Origin: Cinnamomum chago
Taxonomy: Eukaryota; Streptophyta; Magnoliopsida; Laurales; Lauraceae
Reading direction: 5' to 3'
Length of the DNA: 64,000 nucleotides
Assembly: GCA_038049695.1 (NCBI GenBank)
Contig: CP142453.1
Span: forward strand, 36,679,501 to 36,743,500
Numbering within the stretch: the stretch's first letter is position 1; each line of letters begins with the position of its first letter. The notes under the pieces were generated by a model, which ran no database searches, had not been told where the DNA came from, and saw only the letters and a list, made by a program, of their open reading frames with translations. This document shows positions 12,601-22,740 of this stretch, piece by piece. Both the position numbers and the translations under genes were made by a program.

Positions 12601-15046
12601 GGCCTTACCCGACAAAATGTGAAATTTGGGTTGGGCTGTTCGGGTTTGTGTTGGGCTTGGGTGTGGATTTTGAAACCCATGTGACAGTTGGACCATGTTT
12701 GGATTTAGGGCTTCGGGTAGTGGTTGCCTTGGAAGAGTGATGCATTGTAGTGATATGCAATGTTCGCGGTCATCACTGTCTGTTATGGTGTGATACTTTG
12801 ACCCAAACAAAAAATTCAAGAAATTCATTATATTGAGAAAATGTAGATTATTATTATTATTATTACTAAGGTACAACTTAAGGTTGTAGCAAAATTCCCT
12901 GCCATAGAGGTCCTATATTCCTATTTAACTTAAATTGTTGAAACAATTGAAATGTAAGGATTGAATCAGATGTATTTCAAGGAATTTACGTCATTCTAAG
13001 CTTGTCTAATTTTATCTGTAATGATGATCATATATGCATGAGCTTTTGAAGTAGTTTTTTTTTTTTTTAGGGCATCCCTTCATCCATAATGAACCGTTCA
13101 CATTCCACATTGTATTATGATTGATAATAGCATTGTTGTTAAAATCCTAGGATCCATTTTGAATCAAGGGAAAATTTTTGTATCTACATAACGAATCTAA
13201 TTTACAGTTAAATCTTAGGATTAAGTGTGAATCTTACATTTACAAAAAAAACAAAGTGTGAATCTTATAATTCAGTATTTGCTTTATCAAATCTATGATT
13301 CAAGTGATTTGTCTCGGCAGGAATATATAGTCAAATGGCTAATCTTATTAGTATTTTATTCTTCATTTTTCAAAATTTTAGTGTTTCTATAATTTTGGAG
13401 AGATTTTAGAGAAATAATGAAGATGCATGTGACTGGAGCATTCAACTCTTTCATTGTTTATTTTTCTTAATTACTTTTTTCAATATTTTCATTATGAATC
13501 TTTAGGCTACACATTTTAACCATTTAGTGTTAATGATTTGGATTTTATTTTTATCTTTCGATTGAAAGAGGAAGAAAACTACAATTAGTTTTTCCCTTAA
13601 AGATTGATATTTTAAACTACCAATAAAAAAAGATAGATATCTTAGACATAGTTAACTTTTCACAAATACATTTTACATCATTTGAAATATGTTTTTAATT
13701 TCAATATGTTTTTCATATGATTGCTTCATAGTCATTATTTTGTCACTGTATTGATGCCAGTATGGATGTATTGAACAACTCCTTATTTATTTATTATTTT
13801 TTAAACAAAAATTAGATGTCCTACAATTCACAATAAGAATTGCGATGTGATTACCATTTTAAGAACAATAGCCTCAAGTACCCCACAAAGTAAACCCCAA
13901 AAGAGAACAACACTATATTTGGTCTTTGTATCACATAAAGAGCACGTTGCCTGATTGTTGTTGAATTCTTGGGAATTCTCATAGTACAGAGGATTTTATA
14001 AAACCAATCACCAAAAAAAAAAAAAAAAAGGTTTTTATAAAAGGAGTATTAGAGAGTCGAAGAATGGGTTTAAGATGTAGGTTTAGGTGGGATAATTACT
14101 ATAATAGGATTTGATTTACTTAGGTTAGGTAATTATTTCATATCAAATGTGGGATCTTTTAATGGCCCCTTGTGTGGTTTTTTTTTTTTTTTAACCTTGA
14201 ATCCTTTAGTTTTAACCCGTCCAATGTAAGAGTATGATTTAGAAATCCAACAGATTCAACCCCTATAAAAATTGAAAGATCCCAAATGTTACAAAAAATA
14301 AATAAAAAAATAAAAAATAAAAAATTGCAGCCATTAGAGCTGTAGCAGCTGATAATATCAGTTGTAGGCCATGGCAGCTGTTGCAACCAATATTATCTAT
14401 GGATATTGTCGATATTTATTGATACCGTGCTAACATCAAAATTGTGTATTGGTGGCAGCGGATACACAGTTTGTTGTGATTTAAACCATTCTAAACGTGT
14501 CTTTGTAATTTATATTTTATAAGTACCTCTCCTGATATAAGTATCTCATGGTTTGCCTTGAGAACTTTTTTACCACCATCTTGGGCCTTTCGAAAAGCTA
14601 GTTAAACCCTTAAGTTTGGCTGGCCAACCCGACCAAAGTGGACCTGAATTGCACTTAGGTAAGACATTTCCAATGTGGGTCACGCTGAGATTGAGTATGT
14701 TAGTGTTTGGGTTTTATTTGGGTCGGGACTTACAATGCAGGTGGGGCTTGGGTTGAACCATTATCTGACTTAATTCCTGCTCTAATTCTGCCAAATTTGT
14801 GTAATCAAATGTTCTTGTAACATAAAGGTGGTGTCTGTAATCTATTGAATGCAATGAAATGCAATGCAGTGTGGATAAAGTTTTTGGTTTCTTTGCTCTT
14901 GCAGTCAAGTCTCACAGCCGCCACTCGGGGTGTCTCAGTCTGCCGGATTCACCTTTGCTACTCTGCAGCCCAATAATATACTGGAGAACCACTCGTTTGG
15001 GTCAATGATGGCTATCCCTTCATCTTTCCAGCGAGGTCATGTATGA
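63..15046 (+). CDS. MHK: MHK-type serine/threonine protein kinase (RCK/MAK family), 5' end outside window
   Basis: Exons read by splice sites and frame: 63-131, 216-305, 1202-1340, 1459-1561, 1683-1735, 3624-3690, 5795-5903, 5976-6041, 6467-6535, 6649-6709, 6799-6930, 7968-8002, 8124-8169, 12422-12500, 14905-15046; all phases agree and the last ends in TGA. Visible motifs: VAIKKMKRK (the ATP-binding lysine), HRDLKPENLL catalytic loop, ADFGLAREV with DFG, activation segment [19 protein letters not shown] with the MAPK-like T-x-Y, and kinase end [19 protein letters not shown]. The C-terminal tail contains [19 protein letters not shown], which is characteristic of plant MHK. The Gly-rich loop exon is missing to the left. 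Known of the family: CMGC kinases related to animal MAK/ICK and yeast Ime2; the plant role is poorly defined. Large introns (1736-3623, 8170-12421, 12501-14904) are filled by repeats. No break seen in the coding exons. Confidence 0.93.
2100..2645 (+). mobile_element. LTR-like fossil fragment in MHK intron
   Basis: Within the 1736-3623 intron. A GGGCCCAACCC-rich start is followed by a TATA-like CCTATATAATG (about 2308), and then by a leader with two similar segments reading 'GGTTGGAGTTTGGTGAGAGCCCAA' style text near 2415 and 2490. This looks like the U3-R-U5 layout of a plant LTR, with no internal coding region next to it, so a solo LTR or fragment. Family not determined. Moderate to low confidence because both ends are not defined. 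Confidence 0.35.
2820..3125. repeat. Degenerate hAT-like repeat with GC-rich 'GCGGCCRC' ends
   Basis: Short stretch carrying GCTACGTAG, CGTAGCGGCG, CCGTAGCGCTGC and ATGCGGCCACTATG blocks separated by A/T-rich sequence, ending near GAACCATGGCGC. Similar wording appears at 11925-12010 and 37000-37860. It resembles the subterminal repeats of non-autonomous hAT elements in plants, but no target duplication was found. Confidence 0.3.
3535..3561. repeat. (CT)n(AT)n microsatellite
   Basis: About 10 CT units followed directly by about 9 AT units in the MHK intron, some 60 nt before the acceptor of the exon that starts at 3624. Confidence 0.85.
4186..4900. repeat. Degenerate interspersed repeat in MHK intron
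   Basis: Stretch rich in GGTTTGGGTT, GGACCTGA and GGCCTGA motifs (4200-4440 and 4640-4880), like the subterminal parts of low-copy hAT-type repeats also seen at 12560-12760 and 14600-14760. No ends or target duplications could be defined. Confidence 0.3.
5219..5612 (+). mobile_element. Short retroposon (LINE tail or SINE) with 11-bp target duplication
   Basis: TTGCTGATCAG occurs directly before (5208-5218) and after (5613-5623) a 394-bp segment that ends in an A/G-rich tail (about 5560-5612). That is the signature of target-primed insertion. No reading frame; the body (…CTTGTAAATTATG… then A-rich tail) fits a 5'-truncated non-LTR retrotransposon 3' end. It lies in the MHK intron 3691-5794. 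Confidence 0.6.
6536..6648 (+). repeat. CT/GT compound microsatellite filling a small MHK intron
   Basis: The 113-nt intron between two kinase exons begins with GTAAC and is then almost all (TC)n (about 6540-6567) followed by (TG)n (about 6568-6620), before a short tail with a duplicated GACATGTCT and the acceptor CAACAG. The donor lies only about 5 nt from the repeat, so length change here directly alters the intron. Confidence 0.9.
7030..7400 (+). mobile_element. TRIM-like LTR retroelement fossil
   Basis: In the MHK intron 6931-7967. TGGTATCAGAGC at 7155-7166 is the classical primer-binding site complementary to initiator tRNA-Met. About 100 bp later a purine tract GAGGGGGAG (7268-7276) precedes TGATGGGAAGTCC and CCCACATCG, the usual start of small plant LTRs. 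The short distance between primer site and purine tract with no coding room indicates a terminal-repeat retrotransposon in miniature. Incomplete and old. Confidence 0.55.
7445..7580. repeat. Dispersed repeat, second copy at 47335-47460
   Basis: The sequence around GACACAGATTTTACACATAA and AGTGAAGTATTGGATAC is repeated with roughly 80% similarity at 47335-47460 inside the GTP cyclohydrolase intron, in the same orientation. Family not known. Confidence 0.6.
9028..10420 (-). mobile_element. RTE-clade LINE, 5'-truncated and decayed, minus strand
   Basis: The 3' end is at 9028-9053, a (TGATGA)n tail on the minus strand, typical of plant RTE LINEs. Reading upward on the minus strand: [19 protein letters not shown] and [12 protein letters not shown] (about 9330-9450), then [19 protein letters not shown] (9800-9900; here [14 protein letters not shown]), [11 protein letters not shown], then the reverse-transcriptase core [12 protein letters not shown] (10115-10150, the FADD-type box) and [17 protein letters not shown] (about 10180-10250). 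About 250 bp of unrelated sequence (roughly 9490-9740) interrupts it. The order is right for the C-terminal half of RT; the endonuclease part is absent. Several frame breaks. Confidence 0.8.
9490..9740. repeat. Unclassified insertion inside the RTE LINE
   Basis: The LINE reading frame stops matching at about 9480 and resumes at about 9740. The intervening text has CTCGAGATCC and AATCTCGAG near its left part and a T-rich, low-coding body. No family recognised and ends are approximate. Confidence 0.4.
10527..10553. repeat. (GA)n microsatellite
   Basis: GAGAGAGAGAGAGAGAGAG run just after ATAAGGATCATAAGGATCAT, a short direct repeat. Confidence 0.85.
10905..11390. repeat. Foldback remnant in MHK intron
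   Basis: An arm at about 10910-10995 (TGAAATTTGAT, GGGGCCCATACATGAG, GAATTTATTTTGAATGTTTT, TAGGTGGGGCCCT) is matched in reverse complement by 11310-11395 (AGGGCCCGCACCTATGAA, AAACACTCAAAATAAATG, ATACATGGGCCC, AAATTTCACTTCAA). Spacer about 310 bp. It looks like a degenerate MITE or foldback element; no target duplication identified. Confidence 0.5.
11925..14880. other. Remaining MHK introns, repeat-derived, no other gene
   Basis: Apart from exon 12422-12500, this stretch has only low-coding AT-rich DNA with homopolymers (for example 13054-13069 T-run, 14012-14029 A-run, 14179-14192 T-run), an ATT/AAT run at 12845-12866, and degenerate GGGTTGGGC/ GGGTCGGG repeats at 12560-12760 and 14600-14760. 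No RNA gene or further exon was supportable. Confidence 0.6.
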
Positions 15047-16674
15047 GCAGATTCCTCGAGTTGTATTCTGGGGTGATCTTTTTTTTTTTTATCCCTAAAA
15101 CTCACTTCCTTATTTAATAAGAACTGCGGATATCATTGTAAATTAAAAGGGGTTATATACATATACTTCACTGAAATTCCAATTCAATCAAACTAGTCAA
15201 TAAAATTTTGGTAAATTTCTTCTGTAATCAGATGTAAGATCCATCATTCCAGCCACTACCATGTGCTTTGTTCATCATCAGCTTTGGTAGATTTCCAGTC
15301 CAGCAGACTTTATGCTATTTTAAAGTAACTGTTTTGCGGAAGCTAATTAACTGGAAGCTCCATCCCTCTTTGGATAGGGTGTTAGAAAAGTTCTCTAGAA
15401 CTTAACATGAGCTAGGCAATCATTCCCCTATAAAAGTGTGCCCCTTTGATTAAAAGCCAAGAAAAGCCCGTTTACTGAGAATCATTGCAAAGGCAAACAA
15501 GAAAGTTCAGTGTGCAGTGGGAGTGCTGATGTGAATAGTTTTGGTCCAGACAATGCCCTAGTCTCTTCTACAGGGATCTACTGCCAGTCTGTCTGTTTGT
15601 GATTAGATTCTGTTCTGAGTATAAGGGATGCTTGTTTTGAGGGTGGTTTCTGATGAGACAGACAGCCTGGATCTTGTTAGAGATTGCATTCTTCTGAAGA
15701 AATCAATCTATTGCTTACATTTCATGCAACCAAAATGCACTTTATTTGTTATAGATTATTTTACAAGACAAATCAGATTCAATCAATAAAAGGGACTACT
15801 AGGGTTGCCAATGGGGCTGTCAAAGGTCCCGGCTTTCCTTATCTTGTGTGGGCTGGGCTCAAGGCAAGCCAAAGTGCTCGGAGGGCCTCCATTACCTAGG
15901 TCATTACCCTACACTAACGGGCTAGGTATGGACCCAGGGGCTGATGAGAATGAAATCAAATTTTCTTTTTACTAAAAAAATAAACAATTTAAATTCTGTA
16001 TACTTATTTTCACTAAAAAAAAAATCCACATTTGTATATACCAATCACTAGAAAAATACTCATTTCTAAATGCAATTACAAACCATCCATGTTGTGCAAC
16101 ATTATGAAGGGATTTTACTAAATATCAAATTATCTTATCAAAGGAACAAGTTTCACTATCAGTAGTAGTTTGTCCATGAATATAAGTGCTAAGATGAACT
16201 ATGATCCAACACTACGGTGGATGGACCAGTCATAACATCTCACTGATTAGCCTTGATCGATAATGTGGTTAAGAAACAAACACAATAACATTGACAAGGT
16301 GAAAAAAATGTCATGCATTGGAGTAGTTGGGATTGTCCACTTCTGGTTTTTTTTTTCCTCCAAATGATCAATCTTTAGTGGGGCTCATCAGATAAATAGT
16401 TTGGAAGAATGGAGTAATGAACCCATTTATTCAATAAACCAGGATCCCACAACGAGTGAGTGTCCGGAACAAGACATAACATTAGGTCAAGCCTCACGAA
16501 ACTTAATCATCAAAACCATTTGATGGAGTCCATAATAAGAGAGCTCCAGAACAAATAGTAAGCTTTACATTGTAGGAATCTCATACATAGATTCTGGAAT
16601 AAGATTTTTGAAATTACCTCTAGATCCACTATTAGAGAGGAAAATAAATTGGCATTTTAGTAAATTCTGTAAGG
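15047..16674. other. MHK 3' flank, no gene seen
   Basis: Follows the kinase stop codon. A likely 3' untranslated region occupies the first few hundred bases (AATAAA-like signals at about 15112 and 15200). The rest is AT-rich, with a short GC-richer repeat fragment at 15790-15945 and no coding signal. Confidence 0.6.
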
Positions 16675-16682
16675 CAAGCGGC

Positions 16683-17190
16683 TAGGGTTGCAAATGGAAC
16701 GGTTTCGGATCGGAACCATAATGGACCTGAACCCGGACCTGGACCCGATCTAAATAACGGTTCCGGATCCCCTTTTTGACTCGGAACATGTTTTGTTGGT
16801 TCCAAACTCGGTTCCGACTAAAATCTAGTTTTAAAATTTATTCTAATTTCTCGTTATTCTTCATTTTTTTTCTTAAAATAAGCATACCATTCAACTTATA
16901 ACAGTGTATCAAGTCTACTACCTTCAATATTATACATAAAATTGTTATAAAAAAAAAAGGAAGTTAATTTTGAGTTACAATTTGCCATATCAGGACTCAT
17001 ATGCCGGGTCCCAGGTCCACAGGTCGGAACCTATATGGATTCGGAACCGGACCCATTTTTCAATCAGAATCTAAATTGGATTTTGGACCCGGACTGTTTA
17101 TGAATCGGAACTGAAATAGTATCCAGGCCCGGTTTTTGCTGGTCGGAACTCCTGGGTATTTGGAGAATCGGATACCCATTTGCAACTCTA
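16683..17190. mobile_element. Non-autonomous hAT element (508 bp) with perfect 8-bp target duplication
   Basis: The ends are TAGGGTTGCAAATGG (16683-16697) and its inverted partner CCATTTGCAACTCTA (17176-17190), differing at one base. The flanks carry the identical 8-mer CAAGCGGC at 16675-16682 and 17191-17198. Subterminal regions are rich in CGGAACC/GGACCC motifs in both orientations, as expected of transposase-binding repeats in hAT elements. No coding capacity. Ends and duplication are directly visible; intactness of the duplication suggests a fairly recent insertion. Confidence 0.9.
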
Positions 17191-17198
17191 CAAGCGGC

Positions 17199-18183
17199 TA
17201 GCCTTAAAAATTTTTGTCCAAGTTCAGCCATCGGGATTTATTCTTTTTTTTTTTTTTTAAATCCCCCTCATTTTGTGAGGTTTTTGAGAGCTGCGTAGGG
17301 TACTTTAGAGTGGAGGGATTTGCCAATAATAGCTTTATTAGATGAGTCATTACTTCAAGATGGGATCTACATGCCTTCCATAATTCGGCTGCTTAAACTT
17401 GATTTCAAACCCATTAGCAATTCACCCGCGTCAAACACTAATTGGACCTTGGCTCCATCTTGCAACTAATTTTCACTTAAGGGGTCGTTCATTTGCATTC
17501 ATTACATTGCACATCAATAACACTTATGCATATTGCACTCACATGCTTGAATAAGGTTTGAGAGTAGCGCGTAAATAAGGCCATTTTTATATGAAAATTC
17601 CTACACCCAAAAAGGTACAAAAATGGATATTGCCTTTTTCATTAGAAGGGTGTTTAGTACGGTTTCCTCCTTAAGACATGTTGCAGGATCAAATTAGGTC
17701 ATAAAATATTCACAAATCTTGAGGTAAATTAAAATTTTAGATATGTAATATGAACCTTCAAGTTTACTCATACGAAAATGGTGTTTTCATCCCTTTAGAT
17801 CCCGTGAGAAATGCTTAGATCTTATTATAGACACCATAGAACTGTTGGATGTAACAACTAATTCCATCTATTGTTAATTTGTTCGTTTTGTATACCGACT
17901 CAGAATAAATCTTGGTCCACTCATCTAAAACTGTTGATTTTGTTAGAGATAAATATTAAGTTGGTTGGTTAGTAATTTTAAGTAATTTAAATTTTGAATA
18001 ATCAACTAACGGTCTTATTGGTTTCCATAAATTGTAAGCATTTCCTTTAATGAAAGACACGATGTACCAAAGTATCAAATACTAGCAATCACCCACTAAA
18101 CTCTAACTTATCTCAACCCATGCCCTAAAAATATTCTAGTGTCTTTTTTAACTTTGGAGTTGCTTATGTTCTGATACCAAACC
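17199..18183. other. Intergenic DNA beside LTR fossil, no gene seen
   Basis: AT-rich DNA without coding signal. The right part (about 17960-18183) probably is the internal region of the minus-strand LTR element whose primer-binding site lies at 18171-18180. Confidence 0.5.
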
Positions 18184-18383
18184 TGTCGCATCTCAAAATT
18201 GGATATCCTTAATGACTTCAATTTCGTGACGCAACTAGCGTAGGTATCCAAGTCCTTTCAACTTCAATAAAAAAACTTATCCTCACACTATACCTACAGG
18301 ATATAACGGGGTAAGTTTAACCTTTATATTTTCAAACTTTTCCTACGAAAGCATTTTAAACAATAACAAAACTATATATATAT

Positions 18384-19649
18384 GGGGATTTAACGGGAAA
18401 AACCCTCTAAAACAGGCTATTAATGAATTTGGCCCCAATAGAAAAGGTCAGACATAATAGGCCCTAAATTGATGTTTCTCTTTTCTTTTTTGTCTTTTAG
18501 CGCTATAGTCGATATCGACGCTCTCGCCTGAACATTCATTCGTCTCTTCCTCTCTCTCTTATTCTCTCTTGCTCTCTGCAACTGATCTCAAATCATAATC
18601 TTTGAGAAGGGGGAAGAAGGAAAGAGAAAGCTGGTAGGTGTCTGCAGATGAGATGCATGGAGATGGAGGTGTGCGCAGGGGCTGTGAGGGCGGAGTGCAG
18701 CAGTGAAGGAGGGGGAAACGAGAAAAGAAGAGGAGGAAAGAAAGAGAAAAAAAAAGGAAAGAGAGGGAGAAGGAAGGAAGAAAGAAAGGACGTGTGCATT
18801 GGCGTGGAGTGCAGTGGGTGGCAAAGGGTAGTGCAGGGAGAAAGGAGAAAGGAAGAAAGAAAGAAAGAAATGAAAAAGGAGGAGAGCCATCTCAGTGGGG
18901 TATGCAGGTGGGTGTGCGGTGGCCCATCACGGCTCATCTCCTTCATCTCATCTTCACCATCCCAGGACGCAGACGGCAGACCTCTGCCTCCTTCTCCTTT
19001 GTCCTCTCCGGCCAGCCAACCCACCACTCCTTCATCCTTTCCATCTCCCTCCCATCAACCTCCATCTCACCCTATCCGTAGCCCTCACGCATCTCCCTTA
19101 TCTCCACGCAGCCCATCATCAGCTCTTCTTCATCTCCATCTCCACGAGGAATGGAATGCAAGTTCGGAGTCCTTAAACCGATCATTTAATTGTATCCATA
19201 TCAAGCTGGAGGTGTTTTCAAATAAAGCCCATGAAGGTGTTCGATGAAATGACGAAGAGAAAGGAGAAGGAAATTTCACGCTCATTTCTTTTATTTTTCT
19301 CATGGGAAAGAAGTCTGCTGCTGTTGTGGGGTTTGTCCTTCCTTGATTTTGCTCACTAGGAGATATTGGATGAAAGGAATTAGAGAACATGAGTGGGGTT
19401 TTCATTTCTTGATTTTTGTAATTTTCAAACATATTTCATGTATATATATTTTGAAATGTAAGGTCAATACATAATGAACTTGTAATGTTGTGAATGGTTT
19501 CCCCCTATTTGAGATGTTTGAAATGTGTTTGAGATGTCTGAAACTCTTGAGCTTTTGAAATGTCTGAGTGAAGGACTGAAACCTTCCCCACCAAAACTTT
19601 CAACTATGACGTTCAAGGATGAAATTGGTATTGGCTAAATCAGTGGAAG
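18384..19649. repeat. Left terminal inverted repeat of the 4.35-kb Mutator-like element
   Basis: Pairs with 21456-22731. It contains one half-copy of the palindrome found in the internal array (TAGTCGATATCGAC at 18506-18519), a strongly GA-rich tract (18600-18890) and open frames up to 199 codons. Those frames are low in complexity and occur in three overlapping phases, so they are not taken as genes. Confidence 0.85.
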
Positions 19650-20365
19650 TTGCGAAATGAGTCGGATGAAACCTTCCCCACCAAAACTCTATACTAATTT
19701 TTCCTCATTACTTTCATGTAGTACCCATCTTCATTAATATCTGTAGCATTGTGTTTTATTAACAAACATCTCTTTCATGTAGAGATGATGAACTAGCCAG
19801 TATTTGTACCATGGTATCTAGCAACGATTTAAATAAAGTACTGGACGAATCCATTTTTATGGACTATCCTGTTTAAAGAAGACATTCATCATCAAGACAA
19901 TTGTAATCACTACGAAGTTTTCACTGTGGCATTCGCAGAGCATTGTGTTCACTGTCGTCCTATCACATTTACACAGTCTGACATCCCTTACTTCCGTAGC
20001 AGAATTGTCATTGAGTTATTTAAAAGAAGTTGACAAGTGAATGCTAGTTTGATGTAATTCTCTTAACTGGTTAGAAGAAGTTTTGTGAAGGTTTTTTGGG
20101 CAGTAGAAGGAGAGGCCAAACATAGATACTTACTTTCTTTACTTCGTAATTAAAATTGTGGAACTTGTGGGCAGTGGTTGTGGAACTTCTATAGTTTTGG
20201 GCAGTTGGATTTATATTGTGAAACTTCATGTATAATTATTTGAAATTGAATGGTATGTTAATGTATGGTTGTTAATTGAATGTGTGAATGGAATGCACCA
20301 ATGTATTCAGAACAATGTTTAGGACAATGGAATGTATCATTCTCTGGTTTGTTTAATACGACCAA

Positions 20366-20645
20366 TAGTCGATATCGACTATTTAGCTGAAGCCTAAAAA
20401 ACACAGTTATAGTCGATATCGACTATTTAGCTGAAACATAAAAAACACAGTCATAGTCGATATCGACTATTGTCATAGTCGATATCGACTATTTAGCTGA
20501 AACATAAAAAACACAGTCATAGTCGATATCGACTACTGTCATTGTCGATATCGACTATTTAACTGAAACATAAAAAACACAGTCATAGTCGATATCGACT
20601 ATTTAGCTGAAACATAAAAAACACAGTCATAGTCGATATCGACTA
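20366..20645. repeat. Array of eight 16-bp palindromes TAGTCGATATCGACTA
   Basis: The palindrome (16 bp, often 18 with flanking A/T) recurs eight times, mostly every 44-46 bp with a conserved linker (TTAGCTGAAACATAAAAAAC, then ACAGTCA), and twice at a shorter spacing of about 23 bp. One copy has a T change (ATTGTCGATATCGACTA). The same core lies once in each terminal repeat, at 18506-18519 and 22597-22610. A shared site in ends and interior suggests a protein-binding site, inferred only. Confidence 0.9.
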
Positions 20646-20829
20646 TGTTATAATACTATAACTTACTAAGTGTAGCTCTAGATGGGGTTTGCTAATCATT
20701 TTCAATAATAAAAGTGGAAAAAAATAAGAAGTCATTAGCGGGACAATACAAACAACCATTATATTATCATAGATAAGTTCTCAACAACATATAACCCCAA
20801 AAAAGGGTGATCTTTATAAAAGGAAAAAG

Positions 20830-21460
20830 TATGTTTAACACTTGTGCCCTTCCAAAAAATGCTTCAACAAAATGTGCAAGCCCATCACGACTACATCTTC
20901 TATCAATTACATTAACATCAAATATTAACACCAATAAAAATGGACATGATGACATTAACATGGGCATCCCGCATCCAAAAAATCTCTTCCATGTAGAGAT
21001 TACATTGTCCAGAAGGCTACATCTTCTATCACATTAACACCAAATACTAACAGCAACCAAAGAGGAGTTCACATTAACTCTTTCATCTCACTTCCAAAAA
21101 ATGCTTCAGTAGACTGTACACTATCCAGAATGGTTGCATCTTCTATCACATTAACACCAAATATTAACACCAACCAAAAAGGAGTTCACATTGACTCTTG
21201 CATCCCCCTTCCAAAAAATGCTTCAGTAGATTGTACACTGTCTAGAACGGCTGCATCTTCTATCACATTAACATCAAATATGAACACCAACCAAAAAGGA
21301 ATTCATATTGACTCTTGCATCCCCCTTCTAAAAAATGCTTCAGTAGACTGTACACTGTACAGAACGGCTGCATCTTCTATCACATAAGCACCAACTACTA
21401 ACACCAACAAAAAAAGAGTTCACATTGACTCTTGCATCACCCTTCCAAAAAATGCTTCCA
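20830..21460. repeat. 117-bp tandem repeat, about five to six units
   Basis: CTTCCAAAAAATGCTTCA recurs at about 20848, 21091, 21209, 21325 and 21442, with a weaker unit near 20975, giving a period of 116-118 bp. Because 117 is divisible by three, the frame 21130-21387 stays open and reads as 39-residue repeats. No known domain; most likely a satellite-like array inside the element. Confidence 0.85.
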
Positions 21461-22731
21461 CCGATTCAACCAATACCAATTTCATCCTTGAACGTCATAG
21501 TAGAGAGTTTTGGTGGGGAGGTTTCGACCCTTCACTCAGACATTTCAAAAGCTCAAGAGTTCGGACATTTCAAATACCTTTCAAACTCCTCAAACACATT
21601 TCAAACATCTCAAATAGGGGGAAACCATTCACAACATTACAAGTTCATTGTGTATTGACCTTACATTTCAAAATATATATACATGAACTATGTTTGAAAA
21701 TTACAAAAATCAAGAAATGAAAACCCCACTTATGTTCTCTAATTCATTTCATCCAATATCTTCTAGTGAGCAAAATCAAGGAAGGACAAACCCCACAACA
21801 GCAGCAGACTTCTTTCCCATGAGAAAAATAAGAGAAATGAGCGTGAAATTTCCTTCTCCTTTCTCTTCGTCATTTCATCGAACACCTTCATGGGCTTTAT
21901 TTGAAAACACCTCCAGCTTGATATGGATACAATTAAATGATCGGTTTAAGGACTCCGAACTTGCATTCCATTCCTCGTGGAGATGGAGATGAAGAAGAGC
22001 TGATGATGGGCTGCGTGGAGATAAGGGAGATGCGTGAGGGCTACGGATAGGGTGAGATGGAGGTTGATGGGAGGGAGATGGAAAGGATGAAGGAGTGGTG
22101 GGTTGGCTGGCCGGAGAAGACAAAGGAGAAGGAGGGAGAGGTCTACCGTCTGCGTCCTGGGATGGTGAAGATGAGATGAAGGAGATGAGCCGTGATGGGC
22201 CACCGCACACCCACCTGCATACCCCACTGAGATGGCTCTCCTCCTTTTTCATTTCTTTCTTTCTTTCTTCCTTCCCCCTCTCCCCCTCTTCTTCTCCATT
22301 CTCCCTGCACTACCCTTTGCCACCCACTGCACTCCACGTCCTTCCTTCTCCCTCTCTTTCCTTTTTTTTCTCTTTCTTTCCTCCTCTTCTTTTCTCGTTT
22401 CCCCCTCCTTCACTGCTGCACTCCGCCCTCACAGCCCCTGCGCACACCTCCATCTCCATGCATCTCATCTGCAGACACCTACCAGCTTTCTCTTTCCTTC
22501 TTCCCCCTTCTCAAAGATTATGATTTGAGATCAGTTGCAGAGAGCAAGAGAGAATAAGAGAGAGAGGAAGAGACGAATGAATGTTCAGGCGAGAGCGTCG
22601 ATATCGACTATACGCTAAAAGACAAAAAAGAAAAGAGAAACATCAATTTAGGGCCTATTCTGTCTGGCCTTTTCTATTGGGGCCAAATTCATTAATAGCC
22701 TGTTTTAGAGGGTTTTTCCGGTTAAATCCCC
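21456..22731. repeat. Right terminal inverted repeat of the 4.35-kb Mutator-like element
   Basis: Inverse of 18384-19649. It lacks a short segment of the GA-rich tract present on the left and has a few extra bases elsewhere; otherwise almost identical. Carries GTCGATATCGACTA at 22597-22610. Confidence 0.85.
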
Positions 22732-22740
22732 TATATATAT

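Larger units (their letters stand above)
18384..22731. mobile_element. Mutator-like element with 1.27-kb inverted repeats and internal palindrome array
   Basis: The ends are GGGGATTTAAC…GGAAAAACCCTC on the left and the inverse on the right; the flanks are TATATATAT on both sides (18375-18383, 22732-22740). That fits a 9-bp target duplication but lies in a TA run. The left repeat is 18384-about 19649 and the right about 21456-22731. They are nearly identical apart from small indels in the GA-rich part: a 100-codon frame present in both (19130-19432 minus, 21690-21992 plus) differs at two residues. The interior (19650-21455) holds no transposase, only unique DNA and two tandem arrays. Non-autonomous and young. 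Confidence 0.8.

Noticed and set aside
18593-19247. Open frames of 144 and 199 codons in the left terminal repeat
   Set aside because: Several frames on both strands are open at once because the DNA is a biased GA/CT tract; the same frames recur in the inverse repeat and indels between the copies do not respect frame.
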